Source: Lophium mytilinum
Lineage: Eukaryota > Ascomycota > Dothideomycetes > Mytilinidiales > Mytilinidiaceae
Length of the DNA stretch: 64,000 bases
Direction of reading: 5' to 3'
Assembly (NCBI GenBank): GCA_010093605.1
Contig: MU004197.1
Span: 310,001 to 374,000 of the forward strand
The notes under the pieces were generated by a model. It was not told the DNA's origin, searched no databases, and saw nothing but the letters and a program-made list of their open reading frames with translations. The position numbers and the translations under genes are program-made. How positions within the stretch are numbered: the first letter of the stretch is position 1; the number at the start of each line of letters is the position of its first letter. Shown one piece after another: positions 1-11,559 of the stretch.

Positions 1-857
1 GTACGCACTTGCTAAATTTTCTTAGGCCTGCTCGCCAAAATCAAGCGGAAGCTCAGTGTCTAATGGGAAGACGTCTAGTCTTCGCCACGGGGAGAAGAAT
101 GTGCTCGGATACTAGAGGTACTATAGCACTCGTGGGCTCCTTTAGGGCTTAGCGGCGAGATGAATGGCTGTCTGGTACTATCCCAATCGCTTGGTTTTGT
201 TTTTATTAGGCGTTAGGGTGTGGCGTGGACTCTTTCTAGCGCTGTGTAAGGTGCCACAGTAAGGTTGGCACTCTGTGACTGACCTGTTCTTCTTTCTTTA
301 ATTTCTACTTTGTTCATTGCAACGACTGGTCCTCGGTGGCCTTTTCAATGCTTCCTCTATTATTTGTCCTAGATCTCCTAGCATCTTGTTCGCCATGGTC
401 GGCACCTTTCTTTCTTCATTACGCTCACGCAGGATGGGTGGGGGTCTGCGCTCTAAGGCTACGATGAACGATGCGATGCGATGGTATAGATTAGAGGATG
501 GGTGGCTTTCTTTACTACCGCTCTCGAGGTTTTTGGGGGCGTATTATCCTAGGTACCTGACGCGTTATGCGGAACGAACACGAGTATGCCATTGCCATCT
601 CGTCCCAAGGCTTGTGTGCAAACCGTAGCTATTTGTGACAGCAGTCAACTTTGATGAGAGGGTAACGTGGGGCTGATATGTGCAAGTCATAAAGTTATGC
701 GGCCCGTGCACAAAGACCCCACCATCTTGACTAAGAAAGAAATGCGGCCAACATCCCACCACCACCGCGAGCGCGTGAAGTCGACGCCCACAACAATTGA
801 CCCCTCTTTTCTCCTACACCCTACACATCACCTACAGAATACTCCAGAGTCGCGATC
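1..857. other. Left-edge intergenic DNA and SES1 upstream region
   Basis: No credible gene is seen. Open frames here lack codon bias, domains or ATG starts. The last ~60 bases before the SES1 start are pyrimidine/A-rich, as in a fungal 5' leader. Confidence 0.5.
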
Positions 858-3197
858 ATGGTACGCAATCCCCCCAAACCTCTTGTTTCCACCCTTCCAA
901 CCGCTCCAATACCTCCCGCTTCCATCTCCACCCTGCCCACGGTCCTCACATCCTAACTTCCGCAACCATTCCTTCCCTTCGACATGCCTCAACCTTTCTA
1001 GTGAATAGATGTGCTAACGTGGATTGGTTCGGATAGCTCGACATCAACGACTTCATCAAAGAGCGCGGCGGCGACGTGGCCAAGATCCGCCAGAGCCAGG
1101 AGAAGCGCCACGCGAGCGTTGAGCTGGTCGATGAGATTATCGAGGGCTTTGAGGTGCATCGGAAGAGTGCGTTATACCCTGCCTACACTACCCTACCTAC
1201 CCACCCCGCTTCCTTGCTCTGGTTCTTCATCGAAATCCTCACGATAGCCATTTGGGGTATACAAAAGACGCAGGCACAAATGGGCTCAACGCGCCAGAAT
1301 TTGAGAACATGCGCTAACATGCTTCCTTTTGAATAGCTCAATACGCATCCACCCAAGTCGGCGCCGCCATCAACCCCATCCAGAAGCAAATCGGCCTCAA
1401 AAAGAAAGCGAAGGAGGACGCGACGGAGCTGCTCGCCGAGGTCGCGAAGCTGAAGGAGGACAAGAAGGCGAAGGAAGAGGAGGCTGCGGAGCTACTCGAG
1501 AAGCTGTTGCGGAAGGTCAAGACGGTGGGGAACTATGTGCATGAGAGTGTGCCGGTTAGCGGGAATGAGGATGATAATGAGACGATTAAGGAGTGGGCAC
1601 CGGAAGGGGTGAAGGTGGAGCACAAGCCGGATGTGCTGCCGCATCATGGAGGTGAGTGGGGATACTGGGGTGGAAGAGGGAAGGGCGGAATGCTGATATT
1701 GGGTAGTGCTCACACGTCTGGATGGGTATGATCCGGAGCGGGGTGTGAAGATTGTTGGTATGTGGAGTCCTCATGATCTCAGAGAAGGGGTAATGATGTG
1801 CTGACTCTTTAAGGCCACCGGGGATACTGCTTGACTGGCTACGGTCTCTTCCTCAACCTCGCGGTAATATTCCTCCCCTTTCAGACCCCCAGAAACCAAG
1901 CTAATGAAAACAGCTCGTCAACTACGGCCTCGAATTCCTCTTCAACCGCGGCTTCACACCAAATCAGCCTCCGTTCTTCATGCTACGAGACGTCATGGCG
2001 AAGACGGCACAGCTCAGCGACTTCGATGAAGAGCTCTACAAAGTCACCGAGTCGAAAGACAAGCCGGAGACTGACAAGTACCTCGTATGTAGCCGTTTGC
2101 CGTTTGCGTAGAAGAAGGAACGTAGGACTATAGCTAACCGAGCATGACGTGTAGATCGCAACTTCAGAACAACCGATCAGCGCTCTACATTCCGATGAGT
2201 GGTTACAGGAGAAGGATCTGCCCATCAAGTATGCTGGCTACTCGACGAACTTCAGGAAGGAGGCTGGATCGCATGGGAAGGATGCTTGGGGTTGGTCTTC
2301 TCCCGACTCCGCTTCGGATTGATACGGGTGCTAAGTCATACAGGCATCTTCCGGATACATCAGTTTGAGAAGATCGAACAATTCCTCGTATGTACCCCTT
2401 CCAGAAGCCGTCTCACTATCCGATTGTGGGGTCTAGCCATCATCGAAAAATGAGCTCTAACCGTTTGTTTAGTTCACAAAGCCTGAGGAGTCATGGAAAG
2501 CGTACGAGGAGATGCTCGAGAACTCAGAAGGTACAAATCCCGTCGCAATTCTTCTCATTGCAAGCTAACACGATTTCAGCTTTCTACCAGAGCTTGAAGC
2601 TGCCATATCGAGTTGTCAAGATCGTCTCAGGTACGCTTAGCGAGAACGTCATCGCATTAAATCCCTCTCTTCAGACCTTACGAAGCGTCCACTAATCCAA
2701 GCCCAGGTGCCCTAAACAACGCCGCCAGCGCCAAGCGCGATCTAGAAGCATGGTAAGACCACCTCACTCCTACCCTAGTGTCGCGGCCGAATGCACATAC
2801 TAACACTACTCCAGGTTCCCCTACACCGGCGAATACAAAGAACTCGTCTCCATAAGCAACTGCACCGACTACCAAACCCGAGAACTTGAGGTCCGCTATC
2901 CCCCCTCAACCACCCTCTTTCTCCCTATCCATCTTACTCACATCCCCCCAGATCCGATTCGGCCCCAAGAAGCAAACCGGCGGCCGCAAGGAGTACGTCC
3001 ACGCGCTCAACGGCACCCTCTGCGCCACCGAGCGCACCCTTTGCTGCCTCATGGAGAACTATCAGACCCCCGAGGGCATGGTTGTGCCCGAGGTGCTGCG
3101 GAAGTATATCCCCGGCCAGCCTGAGTTCTTGCCTTTTGTGAAGGAGTTTAGGCCTGAGAAGGCGCCGGCGGCGGTGATTCCGGATCGGACGAAATGA
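858..3197 (+). CDS. SES1: Seryl-tRNA synthetase, cytosolic
   Basis: Charges tRNA-Ser with serine in the cytosol (class II synthetase). The ATG at 858-860 is an exon by itself, followed directly by a GTACGC donor; exon 2 opens at 1037 with [20 protein letters not shown], the classic SerRS N-terminus. Next comes the coiled-coil arm (K/E/A-rich, about 1337-1600), then TSEQPIS, the motif 2 region [20 protein letters not shown] (about 2250-2365, interrupted by an intron), and motif 3 near the end ([20 protein letters not shown]). About ten short introns are needed; the spliced product is roughly 470-480 aa, normal for the family. The stop is at 3195-3197. A downstream start is unlikely because Met-Leu-Asp is the conserved N-terminus. 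Neighbours are not functionally related. Confidence 0.95.
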
Positions 3198-3814
3198 GTG
3201 CTGGGTATTGCTGTTGGTGGTTGTGTGGTCTTTGCCTGAGCGGTGATTTCGGATCGGAAGGAATGAGCGCTGGGCATGGTTGTTAGTGGTTTGATAGCTG
3301 GAGTTTGGGATGGGGCTGGCTCGCATAAAAGAGCTGTGCATGAGTGTGGTTGCTGGTTGAGTTAGAAATGTCTATGTCGAGTTCATCGTGCATATGCCTT
3401 GACCCTTCGTGGCACAACGTTTGGACCTTCTGCTGAACACACTGTGTAAAGGGACCGTCTGACACAGTTTGAGGTGGCCCACAGAGCTTTTAGTCTTGTT
3501 AAAACTGACCTTTTCCAATCTTTTATAATGGCTTACAGGACCCAGGCGGTGCTAGGCTAGTGTACGAGAAGACTCAAGATTGCGGCATATCGTCAGTAGC
3601 AAATACGCAGTTGATGTGACCTTGTACTAACACATGTGCCGTGAAAGAACCATCCAGCGCAAGTGAGGACCCCGATTCCCGACGGAAGTATGAGCAGTCG
3701 GACGAGGCGGGGCGGGAGCGTTGGGACGGGAAGTTCTGCTAGCTGCGGTGTAGCCACAAGTCTAGGCACACGGACAAGCTCCAATGAGGCTCCAACTTGA
3801 CCACTAGACACCAC

Positions 3815-4107
3815 TGTTGGGAGTTGCCTGGCCGGTGTGCAGGCAATTGGTCAAGAGGTAGTCTGACCTGCGATGTTTGGAACTTGACATTGGGATTGAG
3901 TCTTCGGAATCCTGTGGGGGGTACTGCAAGCAGTGGTAAAGCAGTTTGCGGACTTCTGACCTGTCACTAACTACTGAATTATAAGTCTCGGCCAACGGCT
4001 TTGTCCATGCTTGGTTCGAGTATTGCTCATTAGATACTACTGTAAAGGGAGCCTGGCCACCACGCAGCCAACTAGTCAAGAGGCAGTCTAATATGAACTC
4101 CACCAAA
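3815..4107. repeat. Diverged direct repeat pair, spacing ~220 bp
   Basis: Both units carry GCCTGGCC, a ~10-base variable stretch, then a GGTCAAGAGG[TC]AGTCT-like core. On the minus strand both translate to a similar short peptide (LLT-x2-L-x2-GQA). Similarity is partial, so the duplication is old. Confidence 0.45.
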
Positions 4108-4412
4108 CTTCCATGCCTATCTTCTAGCCAGCTTCCTCGCTAGCACACCAATCCAATCCAACCTTTGATCTTACATATCAAGCTCTCACAGCAGTCCATA
4201 CAACCAGTTGGATCCTAATATGGTTTTCAAAATCTTGAAGGGAACTAGTATCATGGTCGGCAAGAATACGGTTAAACTTGGCCTGGATGTCACCTAGAAC
4301 GCGGCTCGAGCACGCCATGCGCACGCTTTGAATCTGTTCCGCCACTTTCCCTAACCCTCTTCTCATCTCAATGCCCCACTGCTGCTCTCCCGACCGTAGA
4401 CCCATGAACTGC

Positions 4413-4585
4413 AAGACCATAGCGTAAAGTGTGCTGATCGTATTGGGAGGAAAGGGCTCTATGCTATCTATAGAAAGCCAAACCTAAGACACATAGTCCA
4501 TCCCGCCTTGATGCTGACTGAAGACCATAGCGTAAAGTGTGTTGTATCCGTCGGGAGGGAAGGGCTCAGTGTCCACTCTGACTGT
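4413..4585. repeat. Direct repeat pair, spacing ~105 bp
   Basis: A block containing AGACCATAGCGTAAAGTGTG occurs at about 4416 and again at about 4523, each followed by a similar GGGAGG-AAGGGCTC stretch. The ~20-base core is perfect and the flanks have diverged. Confidence 0.6.
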
Positions 4586-4976
4586 GAGGCGGATAAATTT
4601 GACGCATCGTATCCCATCCCGCCGTGATGTTGCGTTGTTGTTGTTGAATGGGAAAGGAAGGGGAGGGAGCACTGTGTTGTGATGTCGCCCGTTAGACCTT
4701 CAACCACGAACAATATCGGCTTTCTTAAAGGAAGTCGCAATCCGCTCGGCTTTTCATTGATAGGTGTTCACCCATCTCTCCACACGCGAGTTCATCCGCC
4801 ACTCTCGTGCTCCCGAGCAAGCGTGAGCTTTTGGTAGTTGTCTGCCAGAGAGCTATCCCGTTGACTTGTGTCGCTTTCGCTGAAGATTCTTTTGCTGGGG
4901 TTCTCTAAAGTGTGGCGAGATGGTGAAGTGTCAGTATATATACGATTTCTGCGAAGAGGGCGGCAATAAGAAATGT

Positions 4977-5294
4977 CTAAGCTCGCAGATTATGGGGCGT
5001 GGGTGGAGATATACTCTTCAGGTTTGAGCGTTTTTCAGCCATCATCAGATGGTTGATTGCACCATCCCAAAGCTCCTTCGCGATACGCCGCATGTCACGC
5101 CGGTTCTCGATCACTTGGTGCAGTAGCTAACGAATCGTTCCTCTATCGCGTTCGCTTTCCTCGATGTTGCGTCAATCCAGGTGCGCGTTCAGTTGTATGG
5201 CGTGGAGTTGATCGGTAAGGGATCGGTCGAGCCCGTGCAAGTCATTGAGCTGTCTAATCCTAGCGAGTCCTAGGCGGTGGGCGTCCATGTTCAT
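4977..5294 (-). pseudogene. Decayed gene encoding a helical, coiled-coil-like protein
   Basis: On the minus strand, from an ATG at 5294 to a TAG at 4977, the reading reads like a real protein (MNMDAHRLGLARIRQLNDLH at the start; LWDGAINHLMMAEKRSN near the end), rich in Leu, Arg, Asp and Glu and probably helical. It is broken by two in-frame stops: a TGA after codon 40 and a TAG after a further 14 codons. The frame does not shift, so this looks like point-mutation decay of a former gene or gene fragment. The family is not recognised. An intron spanning the first stop cannot be excluded but no good donor/acceptor pair is obvious. Confidence 0.45.
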
Positions 5295-7030
5295 TGCGTC
5301 CAGGTTGTGGGATTAAGTTTGCGAGTGGGGTTGCGCGTGCTTGGAGATGGTGGATGATCTTTAACCTTTGGCGTCTCTGGGGTTGTAGAGAGTAGTCCGA
5401 TTGCAGCAGGCTGGAGTTGTGGAAAGGAAAATCGCAACACTTTTATCCCATCTTCCCGGTTTGTTTAGCCCCAGAAAGCTTGTATTCATATTCTAATGAT
5501 TTCATGACAACGCGAATTCATCAGGCTTTGCGACAGGGTGACTTTGATGCGTGGATGGAGAGAGGGTAGTCCGGCGGATGCTGGAATTGTTGCGGTCGAG
5601 GTATGAGCGATTGCTTCCTCAGGCTTGAACTCTCCATTATTTTCAGGAGCTGAGGCGATTCCGTGGTCTAGGTTGTCCGCCCTAGTAACAAAGTATCCCC
5701 TACACGTATCATAGTCCGTCTCCTTCCGAGAGCATCTGGCGCCGTGCACGATGCGAGATATATATGGTGTGAGATGAGTGGGTATATATTCAATAGAGGC
5801 TAAAAGATGTTTCGCGTATAGTCTTTCCCAAGTTCACGCCTCGCATAAGATCTGTAGTGAATTCCAGGGTGTCATGAATGGCACTACACACCCTTCTGCG
5901 AGCTGCCTGTTGTTCCAGTGTGGTTGAAGTTGGTACGTCTCGGGGCTGGAGCGCGCGTCTTCGCGGCAGTCTTTAGCCGCTCCTGAGCTATGAGAGAGAA
6001 GGTTCTGCTGATGATTTCATAGGCATTAGCTAGCTGAAGCCTCTGGGCATCTAGCCCTTCCGCGTACTCTGAATCGCGGAGTGTATATAAATTGGGGTTG
6101 GGAAAGTTGTGGGGTGGAAAACGTGGTGTAACGGGATGAGCGGTCTGTTATAGTCAGTTCAGTATCAACATCAAAAGTTTGGGTTTTAGAATGTATACAA
6201 AGACTACTTGCTTGCCGGATGTTGGGTGGGAGGATGGTTGTTGATTGCGACTTTGTTTATCAGCCATTTCCTCCGTGGCAAAGTTTGACCTCATCCACAA
6301 ACTCCGCAAACATCATGGTTCAGAGCATGAACACCAAAAGCGGAGCTTTGAGAAGAATAGTTGCCACTACTGTAATAAGAAGAATTTGCTTACGTAGGTC
6401 TTGCAAACCTGGAGCGGGTAGGTCAGTGCTAATCTTTGCAGCAGTAAACAAGGTGATCAGAAACAGCGTCGCGATGCGTCAACCCGGTCCAAACACCAAG
6501 CTTCCATCCTCTTTCAGTTTCTTAGACTCAATGCTAAGGACCATGAGCAGTAACAAGAGATTGTAGACTAACCTAAGCTGCATTTTAGCACAAAAATTCA
6601 ATCACGGTTCATCAATCAGAGCAGCAATCCACACAACATCCAATAGAACAAAAGAAACTTGATTCAGGTAGGAGGATACTCTTAGTGTTCGCATCCGGCA
6701 TTCGGCATTTGTAGTGAACAGATCCCAATCTGAGGGTATATGTGGGTATAGTGGTTCGGAGTGAAAGAATGAAATGTATTGAAATTTAGAAGGGTATCGT
6801 ACTCCCATACTCCGCCCAAGCCCAGCAGCAAAACAAGCCAGACCATCCAACAGAAATGTATGAGATGTGTACGCATTGGACCCACACGTATGATGAGATA
6901 ACAGAAAGAAAAGGATACCGTTGAGGCACAGGAAGTTTACCGGTATCAAACCAGTACCCGACAAGCACATATCGCTCCAGGGGATTCCTGCCCACAACAT
7001 CCCCGCACCCGGTGATGTTGCAAGCCAACT
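5295..7030. other. Gene-poor region upstream of the WAPL 3' end
   Basis: No supported gene. A weak direct repeat of the type GAGAG-TAGTCCG-x-GCTGGA[GA]TTGT occurs at about 5390-5420 and 5560-5590, another hint of local decayed duplication. TATATA-like tracts lie near 4940, 5758, 5787 and 6080 but cannot be tied to a gene. The last few hundred bases probably include the WAPL 3' UTR. Confidence 0.4.
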
Positions 7031-10000
7031 CTAAACAGCAATCAACCTCTGTACCACCTTCCCCAGCCGCTCCGTAAAGCCGCTCCAAATCTCCCTGCCC
7101 TCGTCCCCTTCCACCATGCGCACTTCTTGGTCGACTCGGAGATTGTACTCGATGAACTCGGTGACGGCGTTGACGAGAATGTCGATTTTCTGGTTTGGTA
7201 GCTGGCGGACGACCTTGCGCTTGACATCCGTGTTCTGACATAGGTTGCCAAGGAGGACGGTGAGGTAGCCATATGCAACGTTGGACCTGGAAGCTTCAAG
7301 CGAGTCGGCCTCCGCAGACCTCTCAGTGCCACTCAAGAAGTGCGTGACCAGACGTTCAAGCATTGCATCTCCCTGAGTACCCTTCTTTTCGCACACCGCG
7401 CCGCGAGCTGCGTCGCTGAACTCGGCGAGATTGATCATGGCGCCCAAGCTTAGATAGAGGCTTTCCAGATTCGTCTCCCTACTCTCCTCGTCCATTTCGT
7501 CTTCGTCTAAGATGTTGAAGAAACGATCGATGGATCGACACAGGGGCAAGACAAGTGCAGTAGATGAGAAGATTTCGCAGGCCCGAGCGTTGTTATTAGT
7601 CAGGTTGATGACAAGTCGGATAGCGAGGCGGTCGAGCGTGACTTTCATCTCCGGGGCAGTATCGGTATCCTTATTCCCCAGGGCGTCCATGAAGAAAGGC
7701 ACCATAGAAGCGACACGCTTTATACTCTTCGAGCTCCAGACTCCGACTTTCACGCTACTGAGAGACAGTGACTCCGTTATGCTAAGGCAAAGTTTGAGTG
7801 CCCTGAAATCTGGTGCTTGCATCTGGTCGGACTTCAGATTCTCGACGTGTGTGTTGGCAATCTCGAGTAGCCTTGACACCACCTGATCGTCCAGTAGATC
7901 GTCTTTACTCCCAGCCTTCCTGAGGCCGCGTACAAGAAGGTCTAGACCGCGAAGGGCTACTAGCTGAGGGGATACCAGGTCCGGCTTGTCATCCTTCCAG
8001 AGAGTAGAGTCGTAGACGACCTTGCGAAACTCGATCACATCCTTTTGTGCTAGCTTTGACAGGTTCGACTTCCGTTCCTTCGCTATGCGTGTAACATCTG
8101 TGTCGCGTTCTAGCAAATTAGCAAAACACGTCGCAGCGCCTGTGTTGTATATGTTCTTAAGCACGCTCCGCGCTACGCCTGCTTTGATGACAAATGCGGT
8201 GGCTGCGGCGGCTGTGAAGTTGAAGATGGGGTCCTCGGAGCTCGATAGCCTCGAGAATAGTTGGCGATCAAGGCCGAGCTCGATGACGCGGTGTACGATT
8301 GCGGCGTCAGACAATTTGGTTGCAAGTTCGAGCATTGCGCTGCGCCGTCGCGCCTTGCCGTAGGATGTCGTGTCTTTGATGTCGTCCAACAGGGCTTCGA
8401 TATCAGTCCTAAATCGGAGGATTTCACCGCCCTTGCGGAGCTCGTGAATACTGCGGACCGTGTTTGTTGGCTGGTCGTCGTCTTCCTCATCAGCTAAGTT
8501 TGGAAGGCCCGATCCTGGTTTGGCGTTGAGCCCGCGTCGCTGGGCTGCTGGAGCTGGGCTCTCCATAGGCAACGAAAATAGAAGTTCAGCTTCAAGATTT
8601 GCTTCGTCCAGGTACGAGCGCTGTTTGGCATAGGTTCTCTTCGGGCCGTCGGCAAGAACAGGAGCAGATTGTGATGACTGGGAAGCTTCCGCTGTGTCAA
8701 TGTCGATGTCCATATCTTCCATGATGTTGTCGATATCTTGCGGCGCAGCGAGTAAAGTTCGCTCAGCTCGGCCGTAAGTCCGCTTCTCGGTTCTATTTGG
8801 GAGACTACGGGGCGCGTCGGCCATTTTCATTTCCACTTCTTCCTCCTCGGATTCTTCTTCATCGTCATCTGATGCAGGCGCTGATTTCATGAGCGAATCG
8901 ATCAGCCGGGGTCGTTTGTTGTGTGTTGTATGTGGAATGTCCGAGGATGATCGTCCGAGCTTAGTAGCTATCTTATCCCCGCGGCGCTCTGACGAGATGC
9001 GTAGGTCTTCTAGCTTGAGGATTCCAGGCGTGGCAGTATTGTCGCCTAGAAGTTTACTCCAAGCCTGTCTCTGGCGAGGAGTAACGGCTCCACTATGCAT
9101 TGGTGATCGGGGTGAATCAGACTGACGAGGTGGGGTGGAGGGCAGCATCTCAGAATACTCGGTGTTCTCCATAGCATGATCATCTCCGGGCGAAGATGGG
9201 AGGCTTGGTACAGGCGAAGGATAGCGAACAGGTCGAGAGTCGCGAACAGCTAGCATGTTGTGTAATTTTGCGGGCGCTGACTGGCCCTTGGACAGAGGGG
9301 CCGTAACTGGAACTGTTCGCATTCGAGTTCGTTGAGGTTTATGGACGGCCACCGCTGCCTTGTCTGGCCTTGGTGCTGGGAAATCGTCATCCGCAAATTG
9401 GATTTTTTTCTTAACGTCTCGCGGAGCGCTTGCTTCCCGTCGCAAGTGTTTCGCGCTCCGTTGATGCTCCACAGGAACTGTATCTTTGTATGCATTTTCC
9501 TGATTTGCAGACCCTTGTGATCCTGCCGATGAGCTCGCAATATATCTTTTTCTCTTCTTCGCGGTAGTAGAAGAGTCGGATTCGGTCAATTGCTTTGGAG
9601 AGGTTATTATATTGGTAGATTTCGATGGGTCCGTGGCTTTGGAGATAGGAGCTTGTTTTGGTCGAGGCTTTAGTGAGGTCTGGCGTTGAGGGGGCCTGTC
9701 ATCGTCCGTTGACGGCACATCGAACATATCATATTCCGCCTTCTTTGCAACCACGGGGCCCTTCTTTTCCAATCGTTTCGTAAGCGGGGATGTCTTCTTT
9801 GGCGTGGTAACAGGGCTTTTCGTGAGAATATCCTCGCCAGACGACGGCAAATCGAATATATCGTACACTGGCTTCTTCGATGCATCTCTCGGCTTTCCTT
9901 CTTGTCGTTTTAGCACTGTGGACTGGGCTTTCGAAGGCACTTGCACCGATTTCCCCAGTTTGGATCTCATCGAGTTGTTTTCCCCAGAGACCCCGAAAAT

Positions 10001-10573
10001 CTTCGCAACCTTCGACAACATCGGTTGCGCAGGCTGCTTCTCGTCGATACGCCCAGTGCTCTTCGCCAGTTGCGCGGGTCGAGATGTACCAAAAGTCTTC
10101 ACAGATGCCTTTCTCGACGCAAGCTTCTTTAGCTCGTCCTCCGAAGACAACGGCACGTCGAAGATCCTGGCTTCTCTCTCTTGTACATCCTGACTCTTCT
10201 GCCCATTACTCGCAGTGTATATCGATTTGGTCGGCCTTGATGCTCCCGCAGGCTTTCCAAATGCCTTCTTCGGCGAAGGCTGCGACAGCTCGTCCTCGGA
10301 AGATGATGGCACGTCGAAAACATCCCCTCCAGACTTTTGCGCATCGATCTTCTTGTCCCCAAAGCCTGGTTTCGACACATTCTTTGGCCCACTCGCGCCC
10401 CAACTCCCGGCAGCTGCCGCGGCCGGTTTCATTTCCGGCTTCTCGGGCGAAAGCAGATCGCTGTTAAAGGCGAAAGGCTTGCTACGCGACTTGCCATAGG
10501 TCGCAAGCCGCTTTCGGCGGGGTGCGGAGGTGGAGGCGAAAGACTGCTGCATGGCCGTCGCAGCAGTCGCCAT
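7031..10573 (-). CDS. WPL1: WAPL-type cohesin release factor (wings apart-like)
   Basis: An intronless 1180-aa protein. The C-terminal ~500 residues form the WAPL helical-repeat domain (from about SIHELRKGGEILRFRTDIEA to the stop), which works with Pds5 to open cohesin rings. The start chosen is the ATG at 10573 (MATAATAMQQSF); the frame is open further upstream but has no conserved sequence or ATG support. The disordered N-terminal half has three TYG-type motifs (RRKRLATYGKSR near the N-terminus, KRTYGRAERT and KRTYAKQRSY before the domain), comparable to Pds5-binding motifs of other WAPLs, and four copies of an acidic F-D-[VL]-P-S motif. An acidic patch (DDDEEESEEEEVEM) lies in the linker. 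It diverges from FUR1. Nuclear action is known for the family, not shown here. Confidence 0.9.
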   Translation of the reverse strand: MATAATAMQQSFASTSAPRRKRLATYGKSRSKPFAFNSDLLSPEKPEMKPAAAAAGSWGASGPKNVSKPGFGDKKIDAQKSGGDVFDVPSSSEDELSQPSPKKAFGKPAGASRPTKSIYTASNGQKSQDVQEREARIFDVPLSSEDELKKLASRKASVKTFGTSRPAQLAKSTGRIDEKQPAQPMLSKVAKIFGVSGENNSMRSKLGKSVQVPSKAQSTVLKRQEGKPRDASKKPVYDIFDLPSSGEDILTKSPVTTPKKTSPLTKRLEKKGPVVAKKAEYDMFDVPSTDDDRPPQRQTSLKPRPKQAPISKATDPSKSTNIITSPKQLTESDSSTTAKKRKRYIASSSAGSQGSANQENAYKDTVPVEHQRSAKHLRREASAPRDVKKKIQFADDDFPAPRPDKAAVAVHKPQRTRMRTVPVTAPLSKGQSAPAKLHNMLAVRDSRPVRYPSPVPSLPSSPGDDHAMENTEYSEMLPSTPPRQSDSPRSPMHSGAVTPRQRQAWSKLLGDNTATPGILKLEDLRISSERRGDKIATKLGRSSSDIPHTTHNKRPRLIDSLMKSAPASDDDEEESEEEEVEMKMADAPRSLPNRTEKRTYGRAERTLLAAPQDIDNIMEDMDIDIDTAEASQSSQSAPVLADGPKRTYAKQRSYLDEANLEAELLFSLPMESPAPAAQRRGLNAKPGSGLPNLADEEDDDQPTNTVRSIHELRKGGEILRFRTDIEALLDDIKDTTSYGKARRRSAMLELATKLSDAAIVHRVIELGLDRQLFSRLSSSEDPIFNFTAAAATAFVIKAGVARSVLKNIYNTGAATCFANLLERDTDVTRIAKERKSNLSKLAQKDVIEFRKVVYDSTLWKDDKPDLVSPQLVALRGLDLLVRGLRKAGSKDDLLDDQVVSRLLEIANTHVENLKSDQMQAPDFRALKLCLSITESLSLSSVKVGVWSSKSIKRVASMVPFFMDALGNKDTDTAPEMKVTLDRLAIRLVINLTNNNARACEIFSSTALVLPLCRSIDRFFNILDEDEMDEESRETNLESLYLSLGAMINLAEFSDAARGAVCEKKGTQGDAMLERLVTHFLSGTERSAEADSLEASRSNVAYGYLTVLLGNLCQNTDVKRKVVRQLPNQKIDILVNAVTEFIEYNLRVDQEVRMVEGDEGREIWSGFTERLGKVVQRLIAV

Positions 10574-11559
10574 GGGTCGCGGAGGAGGTTCGGTGGTGTG
10601 AGGGATGGTCGCGAGAGCGGTGTCGTGAAGGGTGGTGGTGGAGTCAGACGGCGCGCATCGTGTCAGTGAAGGTGGGTGGGTTGAAACGGCAATAACAATG
10701 GGCTGCGCGCAGCCAGACAGTGAATGAAAACAAAAGCTCCCCTGTCTTGAATGCGGCTCGGGCAGCTGCAGAGGGCGAGTAGGGTTAGGGGCGGCGGGTG
10801 TGTGCAGGTCGGCGCGTGGTGGTGCAGATGGCGGCTCGGGTCTGTGCAGGTGTGATGTTGTTTCGAGGTGTGGCGGGAGCGAAGATGGGTGAGGCGCAAG
10901 AGTGCGGTGAAACGTCACTTTCAGATTGCTGATTGGATTGGGAGTTAGGAACACCACACTTTTGACCACGGATTGTTAATGAAAACTTCTGGTTTCCAGG
11001 ACTATAAGAGCTTAGTTGTAAACGGCATCACCGAATCTATCTCCTCCTCTCTGATGCTCGTTACGTGCAAATTCACAGTACTTTGAGAGAATGAAGATCA
11101 CGTGAAAACCCCAGACCTACAGCATTTATAACCTCTCAAAAGTTTGAAGTACTTCAGAAAACCCTCGGTATACCCAAATGCGGCTACTCCAACGCCTTCA
11201 TATTCGACATCCGACAAGACGTGTTCACGAACTCCCTCGGTCCCTGAAAGCGTCTGATTGGCTTCCGTTCACATGAAACGCCATCTTCACCGCTCGCCCA
11301 AAGCGGACTGGTGAAATGGTGGAACTCGCCGAAAGGCTGGAGTGACCTCGACCTCTTCTTCCAACAAGTGGGCTGCGTGCCCGCGCTATATAATCTCTCC
11401 TTCCTTTCCTGAACTCATTCTCTTACCTAGGCCCCCAATCCCCTCGAATGCACCGGTAAAAAGAGCAATTGGGAGTTCCTCACCCCCACCATACCGCACA
11501 CCTATACCTGCAGCTACCCGCAGACCCCTCCTCACACGACCACTTCACCAGCCCTCAAA
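10574..11559. promoter_or_regulatory. Divergent promoter region between WAPL and FUR1
   Basis: 986 bp separate the two divergent start codons. The FUR1-proximal 150 bases are C/T-rich, typical of fungal core promoters and leaders. No coding sequence is convincing; the frame upstream of WAPL is open but not conserved-looking. Confidence 0.5.

Larger units (their letters stand above)
3198..4976. other. Gene-poor region with decayed repeats
   Basis: Downstream of SES1 there is no credible intact gene. Two pairs of diverged direct repeats are visible (3815-3875 versus 4036-4107; 4413-4480 versus 4518-4585). Short minus-strand frames exist but lack good starts. This looks like decaying sequence rather than a coding locus. 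Confidence 0.45.

Noticed and set aside
5486-5749. 87-codon minus-strand frame near a TATATA tract
   Set aside because: Starts with a non-ATG codon, and no domain or splice partner is visible.
10574-10969. N-terminal extension of the WAPL frame by 132 codons
   Set aside because: The extension begins at a non-ATG codon, is Pro/His/Ser-rich and shows no conserved sequence; the ATG at 10573 begins the region with the TYG motif typical of WAPL.
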